Part shown: positions 52,901 through 58,136 of the stretch, piece by piece
Numbering within the stretch: the stretch's first letter is position 1
How the letters are laid out: each line of letters begins with the position of its first letter
Assembly (NCBI RefSeq): GCF_009708215.1
Contig: NZ_CP046175.1
Span: forward strand, 3,782,001 to 3,846,000
DNA: 64,000 bases
Direction: 5' to 3'
DNA from: Occultella kanbiaonis
Lineage (GTDB): Bacteria > Actinomycetota > Actinomycetes > Actinomycetales > Beutenbergiaceae
The notes under the pieces: generated by a model
The model's database searches: none
What the model was told of the DNA's origin: nothing
The model's input: the letters and a program-made list of their open reading frames with translations, nothing else
Translations under genes and position numbers: made by a program

Positions 52901-54406
52901 GTTCGGGACCTCGACCGCGATGGTGTTGGGGTGGGTGACGTCGTCGGGCACCTGGTCGGGGTCGGTGTCGGCGGTGAACGGGATCGTCGCGGACGCGCCA
53001 TTGACGAGATCCCCGGTGAACTCGACCGAGAAGCCCACGACGACGCAGTCGGGCGGCGGGTTCGGCAGCGTGTTGATGGTGGTGGTCTGCTCGCTGGGCG
53101 TCGTTCCGTCCGCGCAGGTGAAGGTCACGGTCGCCGCCGTCGCGCCCGTCGGCCAGGTGACACCGGTGCCGTCCCCATCCGGCCCGAAGCCGGTGAACGT
53201 CAGCGGGTCGTCACCTTCGAACGGGCTCGCGGTGTCCGGTGCGGGCTCGGTGATCGTCATCGATGTGACTGCGGTGCCCGTGTTGGTCCCGCCGAGCGTC
53301 ACCGTCGTCGGATCGCCGGCGCTCACCGTGGCCGGGTCGAAGCTCTTGCTCGCCTCGACCGAGTTGTTCGGTGGGGTGATGACGTAGGTGTCGGACGCCG
53401 TCGTCGGCGTGGACTCCTCGTCGCCGTGGGTCACCTGCGACGACGTGTCGTTCGTCACGGTCGTGGCCTCGGTGAGTTCGGTGACGGCGTCGCTCTGCTG
53501 GACCTGAACAGGGATCGTCGCGGTCGCGCCGGGCTGGATGTCACCGCTGAACGTGTACCGAACACCCTGGACGTCGCCCGGGTCGACGGTGTCGTCGAGC
53601 GGCAGCCACTGGGTTCCGTCCCAGTACTCCTGCGTGACGGTGTCCGCGTTCGGCGGAAGAACGATGTCACCGGTGCCGGTGTACTCGAGGTAGGTGAACG
53701 GGTTGGGCGTTGCCGTCGGGTCGACCGGGTCCTGGATGACGAGCGTGTCCACGGGGTCGTTGGAGGTGTTCGTGGCACCGAGAGTCATCGTCGCGGGCGT
53801 GCCGGGTTCGGCGAGGGCACCCTCGGGGTCGATTGACTTGGTCGTCTCGGAGTCGAGGACGAGCGGCACCACCGGCACGATCTCATCGGACGCCGAGGTC
53901 TCTGCCGCGTTGTCGGCGACGACCGTCGCGGTGTTCGTGATCGGCACGCCGTTCTCGCTGAACGGCAGGTTCGGGTCCACCTGTGCGGTGACGAGGATCT
54001 GGACCTGGCCGCCATTGTTGACGCTGTCCGCTGTGTAGGTGACCGTGTCCGAGTCCGTGTCGGCGATGAGCTCGCCACCCGTGGCGCCGGTCTGGCTCTG
54101 GATCGACGCGCTGACGAGTTCCAGCCCGTCGGGCAGCGGGTCGGTGAGCGTGGTCGGGACACAGGGGTCGGCGTTCGGGTCGGAACAGGAGACGGTCACG
54201 AACCATTGGACGTTCTCACCGGGCTGATAGGGGCCGGTACTGACCTCGGTCTTCTGGATGCCCCACGTGGCCGCGAACGCGGGCAATGCCGGAACGAGCG
54301 TGAACGGCACCACGAGCAGGGCCGCGACCAGCCCTGCCCAGGTGAGCCGGCGCCGGCTTCGGCGCCGGTCCGTCCTCGGTCGCAAGGCATGTGTCCGGTC
54401 GGTCAT
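46949..54406 (-). CDS. Giant wall-anchored DUF11/DUF5979 repeat protein
   Basis: A 2,485-residue secreted protein. MTDRTHALRPRTDRRRSRRR and a hydrophobic stretch ending ALPAFA-A form the signal peptide. The bulk (~40-1765) is a chain of DUF11-like beta-sandwich repeats with recurrent TVTNT, TKSIDPEGALAEPGTPATM and PGATATIPVQVQ patterns. Six DUF5979-type repeats follow to ~2436. The C-terminus is IPATGSDAGW, a membrane segment and RRRRR, a sortase signal variant. It is probably a cell-surface stalk or adhesin. The ATG overlaps the DUF389 stop by 4 bp, so a polytopic membrane protein and this surface protein are translationally coupled. Confidence 0.9.
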   Translation of the reverse strand: MTDRTHALRPRTDRRRSRRRLTWAGLVAALLVVPFTLVPALPAFAATWGIQKTEVSTGPYQPGENVQWFVTVSCSDPNADPCVPTTLTDPLPDGLELVSASIQSQTGATGGELIADTDSDTVTYTADSVNNGGQVQILVTAQVDPNLPFSENGVPITNTATVVADNAAETSASDEIVPVVPLVLDSETTKSIDPEGALAEPGTPATMTLGATNTSNDPVDTLVIQDPVDPTATPNPFTYLEYTGTGDIVLPPNADTVTQEYWDGTQWLPLDDTVDPGDVQGVRYTFSGDIQPGATATIPVQVQQSDAVTELTEATTVTNDTSSQVTHGDEESTPTTASDTYVITPPNNSVEASKSFDPATVSAGDPTTVTLGGTNTGTAVTSMTITEPAPDTASPFEGDDPLTFTGFGPDGDGTGVTWPTGATAATVTFTCADGTTPSEQTTTINTLPNPPPDCVVVGFSVEFTGDLVNGASATIPFTADTDPDQVPDDVTHPNTIAVEVPNADATASADLVTLVDRLATDTTKAISPSTIPAIPGQSVIVQLPTQLLPFGPDGSTTNADQIVISDPTDPNNPTDFWDHFVPTAVRSTDVPADSTLTVNYWNGTEWVPAPGCGPFTGPATVSCDLPADAQGVQFVYDSTGDGFPPGTQFQPNFVAEFTGPTTQDDLLTNCGASSASSDTVDPTPPAEGCATVDPFPVDGTGDLDFIEKTFLGADPATVLARSDDQVTAQITWSTNGFSGVDPMVISDIADPESTAIADSFYDAFDLVRVEPIDGSVDPLMQYDQVLGVELFIDGAWIAASGDPCPCDGSFPGYTLTADEQANATSVRLTYTESDNRGTSDPLAPQPGDGVARSTQADGRHLNLTFEVRDYRRGDPTAPVLGSTNGTIYNTADPGLVNDTARGTGTFDGTDYTDVDDDDVLILDQPLNVTVVKDWTGGPISVPPPDTPADAYPSTTVTIAGTNASAAKVDQLRLVEPGAPDSGDVQTGDGTSPFDVFTLTGISLAPPEGATSTTVTLTSVDGSTEQFDEAEAEALTAADLVDVVGVEVAYDGLVMPGATGAMDLTLQLRVADRYTDVPIYGDGGTIVVDENPVPNGAVATIDDPGGTDTDVRFAYDDAEMPLQVAGIDIVVGKSFDPAEIVEPSTGPVTMTLTGQPVGPSRAVEMVLTDDDPQFWNQYDFVGFDGATLTAPIQQVLVEAYVGGTFSEGADGVEVDGGEWVGADGEPSATFALPDGVDPPEVQGLRFTFTRTDGSIWENPANPLQEVPISVERREEMRTGGPVLPDLADNPPAPGETAPGVASNTVQGEITGADLVVDPETGDLVPVSNSADAAAQIVYVHATNGVTIVKDFGGVVTGSTQPPATAFPMNITVTNSGNRPISELVVTDPMPTDAEGAQLVLADVDEPFSYTLTGAAPDPANGDPLPTDPAEVTVEQVGDIESLTFSFPEGTVLEVGQVYTITVQVEFRIDVPPNTLVQNTAGVTGDRPWDACVGRLNPETGACEADSDVLTLPAAVLAQSKYVRATAGDELDVMVDPAAPDPDVECVPDADGFYAYPCTPVIIPGHDETWRIEVDNVGNLPMNRVVLYDRIATPGDTGSFADSPRGSQWEPLLSEASVPAIAVGPAGAELTLYYTTVDDYCMDDINDPINRPCPADPTTGWAPVPDELDQALLDSITAVQIVIDFPADELFSPGDFIALDFATTTPPEIPEAGDRSIAWNSTAASAVVTAGGSEFPLLPTEGTKVGVATAAGPLSVNKLVTGAGAENAPEEFLLFVQCTSAIGTPVETVLDPIPVTVVPGTPTVVPDLPYGAECTITEDGSNGETELIVGTVTIDSEDPADPTTIVAVNRYDVAGIDISKDVVSDAVDEDGQPVPFGPFEVTVECTFLGEPVYAEGYGPDDPMVVTIEDDETVEFDGLPVGSECTVSETGTGTASSVTITVQQGDGDPVTTPGPETAMTLVADADDGAAGNTVTLTNTYDVGQLDLLKVVDGEGAEAYGAGPFTLEVQCTFDDDGDGPGEPRVVYDDVVVLGAAGPLEAEIANLPTGAVCVVTETDDGGATSSTVEPASVTIGSGDAVTVTVTNTFDVGSIVLDKVVDGDGAEVYGDGPFTVTLECTYEAEPVAIPGGAEREITPGVPTTVAGLPVGAECTVTETDDGDATDTSMTVIVDGEEPVETDGTTAEIIVPAAESGGAPTSVGIVATNTFQLGSIQVDKLTEGDGAELYGAGPFGVTLECIFDGEPVEIPGGAEREITPGTPVLYEELPVGAECAVTETATAGATSTVIAPEDGAVTVPAPAEGDEAPAVVTVTVTNVFDLTSLEVIKEIDGDWAASGSDGRFEVSLACTWMVDGVATDVDLPGGPVRVLQAPDDLVATYADLPVGADCELTETVTGDADDTSITVEIDGTEPVTTTGATVLVPLFDTTAPGQAQVTVTNAFDPVPPPVPGPPDPQIPATGSDAGWLAGAALLLIGAGVFLVMVRRRRRTV
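47100..49140 (-). repeat. Six tandem DUF5979-type coding repeats
   Basis: About six units of 100-122 codons repeat the pattern (K-VVDG-GAE-YG-GPF-V-LECT … LP-GAECTVTET … VTVTNTF). The units with the K-VVDGDGAE core are most alike, implying duplication or recombination between units. Boundaries are approximate. Confidence 0.8.
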
Positions 54407-55443
54407 GGCTCGACCCTCTCCCCCACGGTATGGACGACGATGACCCGTGGCTCCCAAGGAACGAGACTATCCACCTGGTCAACCAACGGCGCGACGTCGG
54501 GCAACGCGCCGGGACTGCGTACCTCGACCACGAGGTCCTGTCCGAGCCAGGAGACGTCCTCGACGACGGCGTCGTCGATCCCCTCCACCCACTCCTGCGC
54601 GGCCGCACCGGCCTGCCGCAGCCAGAGGTCGGCGAGCAGCGCCTGCACCGAGTTCGCCACCATCGGGATCGCGACGACGAGGACCGCGACGAGAGCCACC
54701 AGTGTCGTCGAGCGACGCCGTCGGGCCCCTGCCGCGCCACGCGCGGCACGCGCCTGCGCACCGTACCCGACGGCGGAGAAGACCACCGTGGCGGCAACCA
54801 CGAGCGCGACGGCGTTGGATCCGAAGAGCAGGAGCGCACCGGCGGCGAGCGCCGGCTGGCCGACCCCGAGGCAGACGCCCACCACACCGAGCGGCGGGAC
54901 GAGCGAGATCGCGATCGCGATGCCCGGGAGGATGTCCCCGAGGTCGCGCCTGGTCAACGCGATGGCCCCCGCGAACCCGGTCGCGAACGCCGCGACGAGG
55001 TCACCGACGCCGGGCGCTGTCCGCCCGGTGACCTGCGAGTTGCCGGCAACCCCCGTCGTTGCGGGGAGAACCAGTGTCACCAGTAGGCCGAGCGCGACCA
55101 CGACGACCATGCCGCCCAGGACGTAGCCCACCGACCGCAGGATCGCCGACCGGTCACCCACGACGATCCCGAACCCGATCCCGAGGATCGGCGTGGACAG
55201 CGGTGCGATGATCATCGCGCCGATCACCGTCGCGGTGGAGTCGGTCACCACGCCGCAGACCGCGATCACGCCGGCCAGGACCAGCATCACCCAGAATGCC
55301 GAGCGTTTCGCCCGGGTGTCACCGTTGTCCAGGTCGAGCCTGTCGCCAACCGTCGCCGGGTCGCGGCGTTGCGAGTGCGGCACCAGCGCGTCGACGAGTC
55401 GACGCGGGCGACGCTCACCCGTGTCGACGGCCGGTGCACTCAT
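54403..55443 (-). CDS. DUF389 family membrane protein
   Basis: A 346-residue protein of the DUF389 family. The core KRSAFWVMLVLAGVIAVCGVVTDSTATVIGAMIIAPLSTPILGIGFGIVVGD is diagnostic. DLGDILPGIAIAISLVPPLGVVGVCLG follows, with about 8 membrane segments in total. The family is uncharacterised; a role as transporter or permease-like protein is often proposed. A LAL-box promoter lies 86 bp upstream. Its stop codon overlaps the start of the giant surface protein (ATGA), an unusual partnership. Confidence 0.92.
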   Translation of the reverse strand: MSAPAVDTGERRPRRLVDALVPHSQRRDPATVGDRLDLDNGDTRAKRSAFWVMLVLAGVIAVCGVVTDSTATVIGAMIIAPLSTPILGIGFGIVVGDRSAILRSVGYVLGGMVVVVALGLLVTLVLPATTGVAGNSQVTGRTAPGVGDLVAAFATGFAGAIALTRRDLGDILPGIAIAISLVPPLGVVGVCLGVGQPALAAGALLLFGSNAVALVVAATVVFSAVGYGAQARAARGAAGARRRRSTTLVALVAVLVVAIPMVANSVQALLADLWLRQAGAAAQEWVEGIDDAVVEDVSWLGQDLVVEVRSPGALPDVAPLVDQVDSLVPWEPRVIVVHTVGERVEP

Positions 55444-55503
55444 CGTCCATCCCTTCCAGAGTCGGTCCGCGCGTGGGCGCGCGGATTCTGTCGGCGAGTT
55501 TTC

Positions 55504-55549
55504 AACGTATGAGCCATGTCCTGGACCGACATCACCCGCCGCGGGTGAG
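55504..55549 (-). promoter_or_regulatory. LAL-box promoter of DUF389/surface protein
   Basis: Near-perfect palindrome at 55530-55549: TCACCCGC-C-GCGGGTGA. On the minus strand GGGTGA (55537-55532) is followed by exactly 22 nt and TACGTT (55509-55504), a good -10. The palindrome begins 12 nt after the arylsulfatase 2 stop and could double as its terminator. Confidence 0.6.
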
Positions 55550-55560
55550 CACGGGACGAG

Positions 55561-57885
55561 TCAGTCGCGAGCGAGCGCCGCCATGGCCTCGGTCTCGAGG
55601 TCGAGGTAGCTCTCGTCACTGACGTCGATCGCGACACCGAGGAGCTTGCCGCCCGTGAAGGCGAACGGGGCCTGGTACGAACGGCTGACCGAGTCCGCAC
55701 TGTCGAACCCGACGCACAGGCCGTCGCCGCAGAGCGTGAACTTGCCGACCTGGGCCCGCATCGGTCCCTCGGAAACGACCCGGTCATCGACGTAGAGCCG
55801 CGTGGTCCCGACCGACTCCTTGTTCGGCCCTGCCCCCTCGCGGACGAACTCCATCCCGAGCGCGTGTGGGCCGGGTGTGAGCACGTCGGAGACGAAGGTC
55901 TGCTCCGGTGGGATCCCGAGGAAGTTGTAGACGTAGTGCAGCTTGTGATCGGAGATGAACAGAGCGTGCCCTCCGAATCGCGAGCCGTGGGCGAACAGCA
56001 CGCCCGCGGCGTCGGCGCTCAGGTCGACGTCCGCGATGATCTTGAACGACCGTCCCCTGACATTCACGGCGACGCCCTCCGGTACTGCGCTGCTACCGGG
56101 GTAGTAGATGTAGCGGTTCCGGGGCGGCTCCGCCTGTGGTCGTTCGACCGTCAGCATCTCCATGACGGACCGGTCGTCCATCGGCAGGGCGTTGTACCTG
56201 TCCGCCTCGGTGAACCACGCTTGGATCAGCTCCTGCACCTTCTCGGGGTGCTGGTCCGCGACGTTGCGCGCCTCGGCTCGATCGGTGTCGACGTGGTAGA
56301 GCTCCCACGCGTCCTGGTCGAAGTGGCCCTTCCCGTTGAGGGGGGCGTGGGTCGCGGCCGCCTTCCAGCCGTCCTTCCAGACCCCTCGCGATCCACCGAT
56401 CGTGTAGAACTGCACCTGCTTCGTGGTCGGGGCCTGAGCGTCGTCGAAGCTGTAGCGCATCGACTTGCCCGGCAACGGCTCCTGTGCGAAACCGCGGTAG
56501 ACCTCGGGCATCTCCTGTCCGGTCACATCCAGGATCGTCGGCACGATGTCGGTGACGTGGTGGTACTGGTGCCGGATCTCACCCTTGGCCCTGATGCCCT
56601 TGGGCCAGTGGATGACCAACGGGTCGCACGTACCGCCCGCGTACTGGGCGTACCGCTTGAACATCTGGAACGGCGTGCTGAACGCCGCGGCCCAGCCGGT
56701 CGGGTAGTGGTTGTAGGTCTCCGCGCTGCCCAGGTCGTCCAGGCGGGACATGTTCTCGGTGATGTCGTCGGGGTAGTTGTTGAAGTACTTGTTCTCGTTG
56801 ACCGAACCGGCCGCCGAGCCCTCACCCGAGGCGCCGTTGTCGGCGCAGTAGAAGACGATCGTGTTGTCCAGTTGGCCGGTCTCCTCCAGGTAGTCGATGA
56901 CGCGGCCGACCTGGGCATCGGTGTACTCGCTGAAGCCGGCGAACACTTCCGCCATCCGTGAGAAGAGCTTCTTCTCGTCGTCGCTGAGCTCGTCCCACGG
57001 GCGGACGTAATCGGCCGCGTTGCGCTGTTCCTCGGGGATCGGGTTGAACTCCGTGAGCTCGGTGCCCTCGGGCAGGATGCCCTTCTCGATCATCTGACCC
57101 AGCACCCACCCGCGGTAGGCGTCGTAGCCGTCGTCGAACATGCCCTTGTACTTGTCTGCGTACTCCTTGGGACTGTGGTGCGGGGCGTGGTTGGCGCCCG
57201 GGCAGAACCACATGTACCAAGGCTTCGAGGGATTGGACGCCTGCTGATCGCGCAGCATCTTGATCGCCTGATCGGCGAGGTCCTTCGACAGGTGGTAGCC
57301 CTCCTCGGGCGTGTACGGCTGCTCGATGTAGTGGTTGTCCTCGCACAGGTCGGGGTACCAATTGTTCGTCTCCCCACCGAGGAAGCCGTAGAACCGGTCG
57401 AAGCCCATCTGGAGGGGCCACCGGGAGCGGTTGCCGCCCGCGGCGTTGTCCTCCTCGGGGACGTTGTGGTCCTTGCCGAGCCAGAAGGTGCTGTAGCCGT
57501 TGTCCTGCAGGATGTGCCCGACGGTCGCACACTCGTCCGGGATTCTGCCGGCGTTCCCAGGGAAGCCGTTGGTGGTCTCCATGATCGAGGCGACCCGGTT
57601 CGTGGTGTGATTCCGGCCCGTCAGCATGCACGAACGGGTCGGCGAACACAGCGCGGTGGTGTGCCACTGCGTGTACGTCAGCCCGTTGTCCGCCAACCGC
57701 TGCAGGGTGGGCATCGAGACCCGCCCGCCGTACGGCGACCACGACGCGAGCCCGGTGTCGTCATAGAGCACCACGAGCACATTCGGCGCCCCCTCGGGCG
57801 CCCGCGCCAGTTCGTACGGTGCCCAGTCCGGGACCGAGTCCCTGACGTCGAGGTTGATGACTCCGTTGAACTCCTTGGCTGCCAT
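55561..57885 (-). CDS. Arylsulfatase, Cys-type, large form (2)
   Basis: A 774-residue sulfatase. PNVLVVLYDDTGLASWSPYGG and ALCSPTRSCMLTGRNH (Cys80 for formylglycine) are intact, as are ANHAPHH and FYCADNGASGEGS. A C-terminal beta-rich domain (SFKIIADVDLSADAAGVLFAHGS) matches that of arylsulfatase 1, although the two proteins share only moderate identity. No signal peptide. GGAAGG lies upstream of the ATG. LAL-box promoter upstream at 58.0 kb, with a ~113-nt leader. Cytosolic sulfate-ester hydrolysis is inferred; the substrate is unknown. Confidence 0.92.
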   Translation of the reverse strand: MAAKEFNGVINLDVRDSVPDWAPYELARAPEGAPNVLVVLYDDTGLASWSPYGGRVSMPTLQRLADNGLTYTQWHTTALCSPTRSCMLTGRNHTTNRVASIMETTNGFPGNAGRIPDECATVGHILQDNGYSTFWLGKDHNVPEEDNAAGGNRSRWPLQMGFDRFYGFLGGETNNWYPDLCEDNHYIEQPYTPEEGYHLSKDLADQAIKMLRDQQASNPSKPWYMWFCPGANHAPHHSPKEYADKYKGMFDDGYDAYRGWVLGQMIEKGILPEGTELTEFNPIPEEQRNAADYVRPWDELSDDEKKLFSRMAEVFAGFSEYTDAQVGRVIDYLEETGQLDNTIVFYCADNGASGEGSAAGSVNENKYFNNYPDDITENMSRLDDLGSAETYNHYPTGWAAAFSTPFQMFKRYAQYAGGTCDPLVIHWPKGIRAKGEIRHQYHHVTDIVPTILDVTGQEMPEVYRGFAQEPLPGKSMRYSFDDAQAPTTKQVQFYTIGGSRGVWKDGWKAAATHAPLNGKGHFDQDAWELYHVDTDRAEARNVADQHPEKVQELIQAWFTEADRYNALPMDDRSVMEMLTVERPQAEPPRNRYIYYPGSSAVPEGVAVNVRGRSFKIIADVDLSADAAGVLFAHGSRFGGHALFISDHKLHYVYNFLGIPPEQTFVSDVLTPGPHALGMEFVREGAGPNKESVGTTRLYVDDRVVSEGPMRAQVGKFTLCGDGLCVGFDSADSVSRSYQAPFAFTGGKLLGVAIDVSDESYLDLETEAMAALARD

Positions 57886-58004
57886 GTCCGATGACCTTCC
57901 TCTCCGCGACGAGCGTTTCGCCGAACCCTGGGCCGCCCAACTGCCGGTCTGCGCATCGATCGGACCGATCGGAGCCGAGCGACCGGACGGCGGCTGCCCT
58001 TCCC

Positions 58005-58050
58005 ATCGTGCGCGGCGACGCGAATCGGATCGTCACCCGATCCGGATGAG
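58005..58050 (-). promoter_or_regulatory. LAL-box promoter of arylsulfatase 2
   Basis: Inverted pair at 58031-58050 (CGTCACCC … GGATGAG). On the minus strand GGGTGA (58038-58033) is followed by exactly 22 nt and CACGAT (58010-58005). In the plus direction towards LAL regulator 3, the 22-nt rule is not met. Confidence 0.6.
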
Positions 58051-58124
58051 CCGGTGCCAGCGGCCGCGATGACACGCGCGGCTCGGCAGCGCCAGCGATC
58101 GGCCCGTGAGTCGACCGCTGGCGC

Positions 58125-58130
58125 TAGGCT
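58125..58130 (+). promoter_or_regulatory. -10 of LAL regulator 3, leaderless arrangement
   Basis: TAGGCT is followed by 6 nt and the ATG at 58137, fitting a leaderless transcript. No -35 is convincing. Confidence 0.5.
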
Positions 58131-58136
58131 CCCAGC

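Noticed and set aside
55530-55549. Palindrome as a simple terminator of arylsulfatase 2
   Set aside because: Position allows it, but the same element occurs between divergent genes (44140) and has the fixed 22-nt distance to a -10, so an operator is the better single explanation; dual use is not excluded.
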